NCBI GenBank assembly: GCA_964522665.1
Contig: CAZFVY010000117.1
Span: 1-21,467 of the forward strand
Length of the DNA stretch: 21,467 bases
DNA from: CAZFVY01 sp964522665
Lineage (GTDB): Bacteria > Verrucomicrobiota > Verrucomicrobiia > Limisphaerales > CAZFVY01
Reading direction: 5' to 3'
Made by a program: the position numbers and the translations under genes. The notes beneath the pieces were generated by a model. It did not search any database and was not told where the DNA came from. It was given only the letters and a program-made list of their open reading frames with translations. Of this stretch, positions 1 through 8,309 are shown in pieces (positions within the stretch are counted from its first letter, which is position 1; every line of letters starts with the position of its first letter).

Positions 1-154
1 CTGCCGGCCCGCGCGACCGCCTCGGCCGACCCGCTTCCCCGGACGGCCTCCCGCGAGCCGCAATTGACGCGCTTCGCGGAATCGTCCCGGCGCCCGGCTG
101 GCGCCCGCGAGTTTTTCGTGTCCATCGTCCGCAGGTTGTGTCAAAATACTCGCA

Positions 155-2356
155 ATGATTCTGACCGATTCCGAACTCAGCAGTCTGGTTCACATTCACC
201 ATCGTTGTCCCCACCAATTGCTCGGAATGCATCCGCTGGGAGACGGTACCGGCATCGTCGCCCGCGCGTTTCTGCCGCACGCCGCGAAGGTCGAACTAGT
301 CCCGACCCACGAGAAAGACAAACCGCGGATCAAATTGAAGCGGCTGAACAAAGCCGGGGTCTTCGAAGGCGTTTCCCAAGCCGTGAACCGCGTGTACGCG
401 TACGATTTGATCGTGACCGATCGCGACGGGAATCAGGTCCAAGGGCGCGATCCCTATTCTTTTTTACCCACCTTGGGCGAGGCCGATCTGTTTCTCTTCG
501 GCCAGGGCAACGAACGGCGCATCTACGAAAAGCTCGGCGCCCAGTTGCGCGTCATCGACGGGGTCCACGGGGCGAGTTTCGCCGTCTGGGCGCCCAACGC
601 CCAGCGCGTCAGCGTCGTCGGCCAGTTTAACGATTGGGACGGTCGCCGGCACGCGATGCGTTCGCTCGGCGCCTCGGGCGTGTGGGAGATCTTCATCCCG
701 GGCGTCGCCGCCGGGACGCTTTACAAATACGAGGTGCGCGACCTCCATGGCCTCGTTGTCTTGAAGACCGACCCCTACGGCTTTTTCTTCGAGGCGCCGC
801 CGAAAAACGCCGCGATTGTTTGGAACACGCAGAACTTCGCCTGGAGCGACGCCGAATGGCTGCAACGGCGCCGAGACCGCAACCCGCTGACGAATCCCCT
901 GAGCGTCTATGAGGTCCACGTCGGCTCGTGGCGCAAAAAGTCGCCCTCCGAGTCGTTCAGCTACCGGGAACTGGCGGGGCCGCTTACCGATTACGTGCGG
1001 CGCATGGGCTTCACTCACGTCGAATTCATGCCGGTCGCTGAACACGCCTATTATCCCTCGTGGGGCTATCAAGTCACCGGCTTTTACGCCACGACCAGCC
1101 GCTACGGCACGCCGGACGATTTTCAATTCCTGGTCAACGCCCTGCACAACGCCGGGATCGGCGTCATCGTGGACTGGGTGCCGGCGCATTTCCCGCGCGA
1201 CGAGTGGGCGCTGGCCAAGTTCGACGGCACCGCGCTCTACGAGCACGAAGACCCGCGCCAGGGCGCCCACCAGGATTGGGGCACGCTCATCTTCAATTTC
1301 GGGCGCCACGAGGTGAGCAATTTTCTCACCGCCAACGCGCTCTACTGGCTCGACCGCTTTCACATCGACGGCCTCCGCGTGGACGCCGTCGCGTCGATGC
1401 TCTACCTCGACTATTCGCGCAAGGCCGGCGAGTGGATTCCCAACCGCTTCGGCGGCCGCGAGAATCTCGAGGCGGTGGAATTCCTGAAGAGCTTTAACTA
1501 CATCGTCCACACCGAGCACCCCGGCGTCATCACCGTCGCGGAGGAATCGACCGCCTGGCCGCAGGTCACCCGCCCGCCCTACCTCGGCGGCCTCGGCTTC
1601 TCGTTGAAATGGAACATGGGCTGGATGCATGATACCCTGCACTATTTCCAGCGCGACCCGGTCCACCGCAAGTACCACCAGAACGACCTGACTTTCGCGA
1701 TGCTTTACCACCACAACGAGAACTTCCTGCTGCCGTTCTCGCACGACGAGGTGGTCCACGGCAAAGGCTCGTTGATCCGGAAAATGCCGGGCGACGACTG
1801 GCAGCGCTTCGCGAACCTGCGCGTCGCCATTGGCTATCAGTGGCTTTTCCCGGGCAAGAAACTGCTCTTCATGGGCTGCGAATTCGGCCAGTCAAGCGAA
1901 TGGAACGCGAACGCCGAATTGGATTGGTGGCTGCTGGACGAAGGCCCGTACCACCGCGGCATGCAACGTTTCGTCGCCGATTTGAACGCGCTCTACCGCG
2001 CGGAACCGGGCTTGTGGCAATCGGATTATTCGCATGAAGGCTTCTGCTGGGTGGATTGCTCGGACCAGGAGAACAGCGTGCTCTCTTTTCTCCGCCGCAA
2101 CCTCTCGGGGGCGAGCGTGCTGCTGGTTGTCTTGAACCTGACGCCCGTGCCGCGCGCCCGTTACCGCGTCGGGCTGCCCTTCGGGGGCCATTGGCGCGAG
2201 GTTTTGAACAGCGACTCGGAAATCTATGGCGGCAGCAACGCCGGCAACCAGGGCGGGGTCATCGCCGAAAGCTACCAGGTGCATAACCAGCCGTACTCCG
2301 CCGAGTTCACGCTTCCGCCCATGAGCGTGCTCGCCTTCCGCCCGCAAAGCGCCTAA
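155..2356 (+). CDS. glgB: 1,4-alpha-glucan (glycogen) branching enzyme
   Basis: GlgB cuts an alpha-1,4-glucan chain and rejoins it by an alpha-1,6 bond, making the branches of glycogen in the cytoplasm. The 733-residue product has the usual length for the long bacterial form with two N-terminal beta-sandwich domains (about residues 5-110, then a CBM48 domain around 125-225 containing VGQFNDWDG), a GH13 barrel (about 250-620) and an all-beta C-terminal domain. The GH13 catalytic residues are all present: nucleophile Asp410 in GLRVDAVASM, acid/base Glu463 in VAEEST, and transition-state Asp531 in FSHDEVVHGKGS. The ATG at 155 gives a normal N-terminus starting MILTDSELSSLV. No clear Shine-Dalgarno sequence precedes it. 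The first 154 bases hold no gene I can support. No other glycogen gene lies in the window, so any glg operon would be to the left. Assignment is near certain. Confidence 0.97.
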   Translation: MILTDSELSSLVHIHHRCPHQLLGMHPLGDGTGIVARAFLPHAAKVELVPTHEKDKPRIKLKRLNKAGVFEGVSQAVNRVYAYDLIVTDRDGNQVQGRDPYSFLPTLGEADLFLFGQGNERRIYEKLGAQLRVIDGVHGASFAVWAPNAQRVSVVGQFNDWDGRRHAMRSLGASGVWEIFIPGVAAGTLYKYEVRDLHGLVVLKTDPYGFFFEAPPKNAAIVWNTQNFAWSDAEWLQRRRDRNPLTNPLSVYEVHVGSWRKKSPSESFSYRELAGPLTDYVRRMGFTHVEFMPVAEHAYYPSWGYQVTGFYATTSRYGTPDDFQFLVNALHNAGIGVIVDWVPAHFPRDEWALAKFDGTALYEHEDPRQGAHQDWGTLIFNFGRHEVSNFLTANALYWLDRFHIDGLRVDAVASMLYLDYSRKAGEWIPNRFGGRENLEAVEFLKSFNYIVHTEHPGVITVAEESTAWPQVTRPPYLGGLGFSLKWNMGWMHDTLHYFQRDPVHRKYHQNDLTFAMLYHHNENFLLPFSHDEVVHGKGSLIRKMPGDDWQRFANLRVAIGYQWLFPGKKLLFMGCEFGQSSEWNANAELDWWLLDEGPYHRGMQRFVADLNALYRAEPGLWQSDYSHEGFCWVDCSDQENSVLSFLRRNLSGASVLLVVLNLTPVPRARYRVGLPFGGHWREVLNSDSEIYGGSNAGNQGGVIAESYQVHNQPYSAEFTLPPMSVLAFRPQSA

Positions 2357-2783
2357 GCGGCGGAGCTTGGAATCGGGCCATTCACGGGCCACGAAGCGGC
2401 GCCCAAGCAGGGAGGGTTTAACGCTGAAAGCGTAGAGTTGGGCAGAAACGTAAACCGCCTCGAACGCTCCGCACGGCCACCAGTAATCGTCGGGTGGGGC
2501 GAGGCTCCGACGAGCCGTGGCAAGTTCCAACCGGCCGCTGCCGCCCGAACCCAGTCACGGCTCGGCGGAGGCTCGCTCCACCAAATTAAACTCTAAACCT
2601 CAATAGGTTACAAATCAAGCCATCGAATTTCGCACGCCCATCGCCGATCGCCGCGGCTGGTGCCGCGACCGGGAGCGACGTAAGCCCACGTGGCTCAACC
2701 GAACGCGCTTCTCACGATTTTGCAAAAGCATGACAATTCGGCCCGCCAGAAAGGAGCAGAATCAGCCGAAACATACGATTGCT
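2357..2783. other. Intergenic region between glgB and the ankyrin-SLBB gene
   Basis: This 427-base spacer contains no gene I can support. It holds a short perfect hairpin ACGCT-gaa-AGCGT at 2421-2433, about 65 bases after the glgB stop and without a T-run, and a 92-base palindromic element at 2492-2583 listed separately. The part from about 2584 to 2640 is more A+T rich than its surroundings and is the likeliest place for the promoter of the downstream gene, but I cannot identify convincing -35/-10 boxes. AAGGAG at 2751-2756 lies 27 bases before the preferred ATG at 2784, too far for a normal ribosome binding site. Confidence 0.5.
2492..2583 (+). repeat. 92-bp palindromic element, copy 1
   Basis: The arms, ggtggggcgaggctccg onward from 2493 and its complement ending at 2582, match at 24 of 27 positions and enclose a core of about 36 bases containing gcaagttccaacc. 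The same element occurs in opposite orientation at 5446-5537. Over the 89 bases I aligned, 79 are identical. It has the look of a non-coding REP- or MITE-like unit that can fold into a long hairpin. No target-site duplication is evident and no transposase is present. Confidence 0.85.
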
Positions 2784-5390
2784 ATGAAAAACCTTTTTAA
2801 CTTCGGATTCGTGCTCCTGGCCGCGCTGAGCTTCGCGCAAGCCCAGGCCGGCGACACCACCAGCGCCCTCCAGCAAGGCTTGCTCGAGGAAGAAGCCAAC
2901 CACAATCTTGACGCCGCGATTCAAGCCTACCAATCCGTCGTCAGCCAATTCGACAAGGAACGCAAGCTCGCCGCCACCGCGCTCTATCGCCTCGGCGAGT
3001 GCTACCGCAAGCTTGGCCGCACCAACGAGGCGACCGCCCAATACGAGCGCCTCCTGCGCGATTTCTCCGATGAAACGACGCTCGCCAACTTGAGCCGCCA
3101 AAATCTCGCCGGCTTGCGCCCCGCCGACGCCTCCGCGGCAACCCCGGCCGCAAATGACCAAGCCGTCGCAACCGACGGCGAGCGAGCCAAAATCCGCCAA
3201 ATTCGAGCGATGATCGAGAATAGTCCAGACCTCATCAACCGTCCGGACGACGGCGGCAATCCCCCCCTCGTTGCCGCGGCCTTCCGGGATGAAGTTGGAG
3301 TATTGCGGTTCCTGTTGAAGAACGGCGCGGACGTCAAGGCTAGGGCGCCGGACGGCGTGACCGCGCTTTTTGCCGCCGCGGGATCGGGACATAAGCGAGC
3401 CGTGGAAATCTTGCTAGCCAACGGGGCCGACCCTAACGCGCCACATGAAGGCCAAACAGGAGTTCAGTTTGGGGAAAGGCTGGCCAGTTCCGGCGCGGCT
3501 AGCCTCTCGAGCATGAGGCTCTGGAACGCGACCGCTTTGCATGTTGCGGCGGCTAAAGGCTTCGCCTCGGTCGTCGAGGTACTCCTCGCCAACAAAGCAA
3601 ACCCGGCGGCGGAGACCAAGGACGGATATACCGCCCTCCACTTGGCGGCGGTAAATGGGCAGACCGCGGTCGTAAAGATGCTGATCGAGCACGGCGCCGA
3701 CGTGAACGCCAAAATCCAGCAAGGGACAACGCCCCTCCACTTGGCGGCTTCGCACGCCAATCTCGAAACCGTTACCGTGCTGCTCACAAAAGGCGTCGAT
3801 GTCAACGCGCGCGATGACCAAGGCTTCACGCCGCTGCACGAGACCGCCGCGGCGAATCGGGCCGAAGTGGTGAAAGCGCTGTTGTCCCGCGGCGCCAAAA
3901 TCGATGCGCCGACTCTGCATGGGAATACTCCTTTGATCCTCGCGATCCGAAGTGGTTCCGCGGACGCCGTGGACGCCCTACTTGAACGCGGCGCCGATCC
4001 GAACCTGCCGGGAGTCTCGACCACTCGGGCGACGACGAGTTCCGCCAATGTCGGGCGCGGGCGGGGTGGCGGAGGAGAGAGTTCCGGTTCAGACCCGGCC
4101 ACTGATTCACCCGGCGAATGGGCGCCGCTGCACTACGCGGCGTACCCCGGCAATCTGAGAATTGTTTCGGCGCTCTTGCGTCACGGCGCTAAGGTGAACT
4201 CACGAACTGGCGCCACGGGCCCAATCGGCGCACCGAATCGATTCTTTGAGAATTATATGGGTGCGACACCGCTTTATCTCGCGGTCGTCGGGGGCCGTGC
4301 CGAAGTGGTGCACGAGCTTCTCGACAATCAGGCGGACCCAAAGATCGCCACCTCGCGAGGCGCGCTGCCACTCGATTTCGCGATCGCCTGGCGCCGACCG
4401 GAGTTGGTCGAACAACTACTGCAACGCGACGCGAGTCCTAATCGCCCGCCGGAAGTCGCCGCTAATGGGGCGAAATACGAGGAATGGACCGCCGCGCTGC
4501 CCCCGCTACAGGCAGCGGTCGTCACCGGGGATAAGTCGATAGTGGAACTGATCCTCGCGCATCATCCGGAAATCAACGCCGTCGATCGCAATGGAAAAAC
4601 CGCGCTCGATCGCGCCAGAGGCAAACCCGAGATCGAGGCCCTGCTTCGTAAGAATGGCGCGCTCGAAATAGTGCCCCGCTTCGATCTCATCCAGTTGAGC
4701 CGGCCTTCGGCGAACCAGACCATCGAACTCTTCCAAAACGGAACGAATGGTTGGAATCACTTTACGTTGCTGGAAGCGATCGGCCAGTGTTACGGACTCA
4801 TTGTTCACCCGGTTCGAAGCGGCCCGGCTGTCGCGCGCATGGTCAACGCAAACTCGGACCCGTTCCGATTTCCAGATTTTCGGCACATCGCGATCCATCG
4901 GCCCTCAGCGACTGGCGACCAATGGGGTGTGATCCCGGTTGACTTGACCGCCGCCGCCAAGACGAACCCATGCACCGCCGATGTCCCACTCCTATGGGGT
5001 GACGTAATCGAGATTCCCGAAACAGACCATCCGGTGAACGAGAATTGGACCGGTCTCACCTCGGATGAAAACGCGTGGATCGGCTGTCTCGCGCGCAACT
5101 TCACCGTGCTCGTAAAAGGGGTCCGGAATCCGGTGCATTTCGCACCGAGCTATAAGGACGCAATGATTGATAATAAGTATGAAATCCTTGGATTCTCGTA
5201 TATGGTCCGTGCCGTGCTTGATCAATCCAAGCTGATTCGATTTTCGTCGGACTTGGCCAATGTAAAAATCACGCGGCGAGACGCGAAGTCGAACCAGGAA
5301 CAAACTTGGACCCTCGATTGCAGCGATTTCGGCAAATCGCCCGACCTCTGGCTGCGCGACGGCGACGTGATCGAAGTGCCGGATAACTGA
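2784..5390 (+). CDS. Secreted TPR-ankyrin repeat protein with C-terminal SLBB-like domains
   Basis: The product has 868 residues from the ATG at 2784, chosen because it starts directly with a signal peptide (MKNLFNFGFVLLAALSFAQA, cleavage after AQA). An in-frame ATG at 2730 would add 18 residues ahead of it. Residues about 25-110 form TPR-like helices (YRLGECYRKLGRTNEATAQY). About twelve ankyrin repeats span roughly 155-630, with typical units such as DGYTALHLAAVNGQTAVVKM; a Gly/Ser-rich linker interrupts them after the seventh. The last 235 residues contain two segments built like SLBB domains of polysaccharide export proteins: one ends LLWGDVIEIPE, and the other begins TVLVKGVRNP, continues through NVKITRRD and ends LRDGDVIEVPDN. 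Ankyrin and TPR repeats bind proteins; SLBB beta-grasp folds occur in Wza-like outer-membrane exporters. No outer-membrane barrel or lipobox is visible. Periplasmic scaffolding is inferred; the actual role is unknown. Inverted repeat elements flank the gene. Confidence 0.85.
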   Translation: MKNLFNFGFVLLAALSFAQAQAGDTTSALQQGLLEEEANHNLDAAIQAYQSVVSQFDKERKLAATALYRLGECYRKLGRTNEATAQYERLLRDFSDETTLANLSRQNLAGLRPADASAATPAANDQAVATDGERAKIRQIRAMIENSPDLINRPDDGGNPPLVAAAFRDEVGVLRFLLKNGADVKARAPDGVTALFAAAGSGHKRAVEILLANGADPNAPHEGQTGVQFGERLASSGAASLSSMRLWNATALHVAAAKGFASVVEVLLANKANPAAETKDGYTALHLAAVNGQTAVVKMLIEHGADVNAKIQQGTTPLHLAASHANLETVTVLLTKGVDVNARDDQGFTPLHETAAANRAEVVKALLSRGAKIDAPTLHGNTPLILAIRSGSADAVDALLERGADPNLPGVSTTRATTSSANVGRGRGGGGESSGSDPATDSPGEWAPLHYAAYPGNLRIVSALLRHGAKVNSRTGATGPIGAPNRFFENYMGATPLYLAVVGGRAEVVHELLDNQADPKIATSRGALPLDFAIAWRRPELVEQLLQRDASPNRPPEVAANGAKYEEWTAALPPLQAAVVTGDKSIVELILAHHPEINAVDRNGKTALDRARGKPEIEALLRKNGALEIVPRFDLIQLSRPSANQTIELFQNGTNGWNHFTLLEAIGQCYGLIVHPVRSGPAVARMVNANSDPFRFPDFRHIAIHRPSATGDQWGVIPVDLTAAAKTNPCTADVPLLWGDVIEIPETDHPVNENWTGLTSDENAWIGCLARNFTVLVKGVRNPVHFAPSYKDAMIDNKYEILGFSYMVRAVLDQSKLIRFSSDLANVKITRRDAKSNQEQTWTLDCSDFGKSPDLWLRDGDVIEVPDN

Positions 5391-5445
5391 ACGGGGCGGT
5401 AGGGCTGTTGCGCTGCGCCGACCACGCCGCGCCGTGATCATTGAA

Positions 5446-5537
5446 TGGTGGGGCGAGGCTCGGCCGAGCCGTGATTGGTTTTGGGCGGCAGCGGCTGGTT
5501 GGAACTTGCCACGGCTCGGCCCAGCCTCGCCCCACCA
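5446..5537 (-). repeat. 92-bp palindromic element, copy 2 (inverted)
   Basis: This is the reverse-oriented partner of the element at 2492-2583. Its arms, tggtggggcgaggct from 5446 and the complement ending at 5537, pair at 27 of 28 positions, so this copy is the better preserved hairpin. Comparing the copies, the pair C2508-G2567 of copy 1 is replaced by G5462-C5521 here at the equivalent place, a compensatory change that suggests the folded form matters. It lies in the 260-base spacer between two convergent genes, 55 bases after the stop codon of the ankyrin-SLBB gene, and could also act as a bidirectional transcription terminator, though no T-tract follows. Confidence 0.85.
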
Positions 5538-5650
5538 GGTAAACGCGACGCGACCCGACCTGGACGGAGTCGCGTGCCGTACGCGATACCAAAAACGACG
5601 GCGCTGGTTAACTCAAATCCTCTGAAATCTGCCACGCAATGGTCATCGGT

Positions 5651-8218
5651 TTACGCGCGCCACTCGGGGTCAAAATCCTTCGCCTGATGAAATTTGCCAC
5701 CCCAAACGCTCCGCTTGCCGACGTGTTGAACCAGGGAAGGAACGTGATAAAAAATCGGCGCTTCAAGCAAGCCGGCCAGGCGGGCGATGCGAATGTCCTG
5801 CATCCCGCTGACCTCATGCCACCGCCGGACCATGAAACGCGCGGCGGCAACCGAAATCAGAAACGCCTGACTGCCAAAGATCGAGTTGCACGAGACGATT
5901 GAGGCGTGGCGCGGCACGTCGTGCGCGAGCGCGGGCACGCCCGGATTGTAGAGTCCCGCCAGCGTCACCTCCCGGCGTCGCAGCGGCTCCCAGCGCTCCA
6001 GATTGTGCCGGAGGCTTCGGTTGAACTCCAGGTCGTCCTCGAGGAAAAGCAGGTACTCGGCGTCGCCCTGCGCGCCCGCCGCCAGCGCCAGCCAGGCTGT
6101 GTGGGTCTGCCGCTCGCGCCGGCTGCGGAATTCTCCGCGGTCCAGCTGCACCATGACCGGGGCGTCGCCCCAATCGGTCGCGGCCAGGTTGCGCAAGGTT
6201 TGGCGCCGAATGCGTCCCCGCTCGGCGCACGAGATCATGCAGGTCTGAATCCGCAACGACGGGTGGCGAGACGGCCGTCGTCGCCGGACCTCCCGGGCGT
6301 TCACCCCCGCCGGCCAGTAGCGACCCGAACGCCCATCCCAACGCCGGCGCAGTTCCTCGACCAGGGCGCGGCATTCGGCCTCGAACCAAAAATCCGGCAC
6401 GATCCGATTCCGCAAAAAAAGGTCCCACTTGTCGGTGTTCCGGTGTTGGAAAAGTCGGCGACCGTCGAAGTCATGCTGGCACATCGTGCCGGGCAGCGTG
6501 TGAATCGGCGTCGGTATCAGGGCGAACGGCTGATTCAGTTTCTTGAAAGCCAGATGAAACGTCTCCTTGTCGCCGTGGAGATACTTGTAGTAGAGGTCGG
6601 AATGCTCGTTGAGCCAGAGACAGAACGACAACGCCCGCCAGCAGCGCTTTTTGTCCACGACGATCTGGCCGCTCTCAAACTCCGGCCCGGGCGGACGGCG
6701 CAGCCCGAGATGACGCCAGATGACGCTGGTTTTCCTGAGCCGGCCGTAGTCCGGCCAAAAGATGGCTCCGCAGGCTTTGAACTGCGGAGTTTCAAACAGG
6801 AACTCCGGGTTGACCACCGGCAGATTGTCGGCGTCCAAGAACAAGACCTCCCGGAATCGCGAATGCAGGATCGCATACGGCTTGAGTTCCCAGCCACCGA
6901 GCGGAGTCGGCGAAGAATTCAGCCCTGCGGCCGTCGCGTCCCGGAGCTCGACGCCCAATGGCGCGACGAGCGCCCCCATCGCGTCGTCCAGTTCCTCCTC
7001 GCCCAAATGCCAAAACTCAATCGGCAGCGAACAGCCGAGACGGCGCAGCATATTGACGCCAACCCAGGCGTTGGTGAAATAGCGGACCCCGCCGGCGCAC
7101 ATCACGATCCCGCGGCCAGCCAGATTCGGCGGCGGCGCGGAAATCGTCGGAATGAATCGCGCACACGCCACGCGCGCCTGTTCCAACGTTAACGGCTGCC
7201 GGTCAAAGGGGTTTTGCGCCGTCGCCAATTGCGCGCGCAGCCCAGCCTTCGCCTGCCGCGGCGTGAGCGCTTTGAGAACCCCGCCGACGTAGTAATTCTC
7301 GATCCCGCGAATGACGTCGGCGGGCGTGATCATCGCCATGCAGCGCGGCAACGCTCCCACCACGTCAACGCACAGCGATTCGGGCCGGTCTCGCTTGTCC
7401 CCGTCACCGAGCGGCGCCGTACGGTCGCGCCAGCAACCACCTTCCAAACAACACGCCAGCGCGCCGTTGGTGTGCAGAAAGTAATGGTCGGGATAAGCTT
7501 CCCAGTGGGCCGGTTCGCGTCCGCCTGCGATCACGACGCACGGTCGGTTTCTGACGGGCCGCCCCTTCACCTCGACCGCCGCCGCCAAATGCATGAGCGC
7601 CGTGACGGGACAAAGCGCCCCGTCCGCGTGATAAACCAGGCGGACCAATTCCCGCAACGTCGTCTGCCCGCGCAAATCGATCACGCCATTCAGCCTCGGA
7701 TGGTGATCGCCCCAGCCGCCGACCTGCACAAATTGGATTCGCCCGGCGAAATGATCCACTACGGCCTGAAATCGCGCCGTTTCCCACCATTTGATCGTCA
7801 CGTCGCGTTTGCCACCGGCGGCGACCAGCCAGAACGGCACGCGTTGCCCAGCCAGTTCATGCACCTGCGAAAACCACGCCTTCTCCTGCTCGGAAAGATG
7901 GATGTCCCCCTTGAAGAGCGTCGGCTGAACGCGCAAGCCGAGCCGGGCGTTGAGGAACTCGATAAACCCGTGCAAACAATGGTACGGCAGGCGATTGCTC
8001 TCGTCGATCAACGGGTAGGAACAGTCGATCACCTCGACTCCCGCGTCGGTCTCCAGCAATGGCGTCAGGTGCGGGTTATGTTCCCACAGCTCAGGGCAGA
8101 GTGTGCGGACATCCGTAATGAACTCCCCCGGATAGGCCCGATGCAGATCGCGCACCGCGGCGGTCAGCATGACAATGTCACCCGGCGAAAGGCCGCAGTT
8201 CAGAATCAGTTTTTTCAT
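5651..8218 (-). CDS. Three-domain glycosyltransferase fusion (GT9-like, GT71-like, C-terminal GT)
   Basis: I start the protein at the ATG ending at 8218 (855 residues, MKKLILNCGLSPGD); an in-frame ATG eight codons earlier gives a less natural N-terminus. Residues 1 to about 320 resemble heptosyltransferase-type GT9 enzymes: GDIVMLTAAVRDLH at the start, then ALMHLAAAVEV, IAGGREPAHW and the Cys-rich CCLEGGCWRDR near 256-266. Residues about 368-624 resemble the MNN/alpha-mannosyltransferase (GT71) family, with GIVMCAGGVRYFTNAW, LRRLGCSLPIEFWHL, a DXD motif in FLDADN (462-464) and HGDKETFHLAF. Residues about 654-855 form a third GT-A-like unit with the acidic motif FLEDDLEF (727-729). No signal peptide or membrane segment is seen, so it should be cytoplasmic, or peripheral on the inner membrane. 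Donor and acceptor sugars cannot be read from sequence. The M28 peptidase gene lies 91 bases upstream on the same strand. Confidence 0.83.
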   Translation of the reverse strand: MKKLILNCGLSPGDIVMLTAAVRDLHRAYPGEFITDVRTLCPELWEHNPHLTPLLETDAGVEVIDCSYPLIDESNRLPYHCLHGFIEFLNARLGLRVQPTLFKGDIHLSEQEKAWFSQVHELAGQRVPFWLVAAGGKRDVTIKWWETARFQAVVDHFAGRIQFVQVGGWGDHHPRLNGVIDLRGQTTLRELVRLVYHADGALCPVTALMHLAAAVEVKGRPVRNRPCVVIAGGREPAHWEAYPDHYFLHTNGALACCLEGGCWRDRTAPLGDGDKRDRPESLCVDVVGALPRCMAMITPADVIRGIENYYVGGVLKALTPRQAKAGLRAQLATAQNPFDRQPLTLEQARVACARFIPTISAPPPNLAGRGIVMCAGGVRYFTNAWVGVNMLRRLGCSLPIEFWHLGEEELDDAMGALVAPLGVELRDATAAGLNSSPTPLGGWELKPYAILHSRFREVLFLDADNLPVVNPEFLFETPQFKACGAIFWPDYGRLRKTSVIWRHLGLRRPPGPEFESGQIVVDKKRCWRALSFCLWLNEHSDLYYKYLHGDKETFHLAFKKLNQPFALIPTPIHTLPGTMCQHDFDGRRLFQHRNTDKWDLFLRNRIVPDFWFEAECRALVEELRRRWDGRSGRYWPAGVNAREVRRRRPSRHPSLRIQTCMISCAERGRIRRQTLRNLAATDWGDAPVMVQLDRGEFRSRRERQTHTAWLALAAGAQGDAEYLLFLEDDLEFNRSLRHNLERWEPLRRREVTLAGLYNPGVPALAHDVPRHASIVSCNSIFGSQAFLISVAAARFMVRRWHEVSGMQDIRIARLAGLLEAPIFYHVPSLVQHVGKRSVWGGKFHQAKDFDPEWRA

Positions 8219-8309
8219 CGGGTCACCGCCGCCCGAGCTCACCGGTCTCCAGCCGGAGTGCGTGGACTGACATGTTGATTAGACTGCGATAACGGCCCAG
8301 CCGCGCCGA

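Noticed and set aside
464..1759. 431-codon open frame on the minus strand
   Set aside because: It lies entirely inside glgB, whose catalytic motifs are intact in the plus frame. The translation is low-complexity V/A/R/G-rich with no recognisable domain, a usual effect of high GC.
2421..2433. Short hairpin as glgB terminator
   Set aside because: The stem is only 5 bp with no T-run, and it is about 65 bases after the stop; too weak to call as a terminator.
2747..2756. AAGGAG as ribosome binding site for the ankyrin gene
   Set aside because: It is 27 bases from the ATG at 2784 and lies after the alternative ATG at 2730, so it fits neither start.
2712..3392. 226-codon minus-strand frame over the start of the ankyrin gene
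   Set aside because: The plus frame has a signal peptide, TPR and ankyrin repeats; the minus frame is an A/G/R/V-rich shadow.
5906..8278. Two long plus-strand open frames (428 and 354 codons)
   Set aside because: They are antisense to the glycosyltransferase fusion, which has clear family motifs throughout. The translations are Arg/Pro/Gln-rich with no domain.
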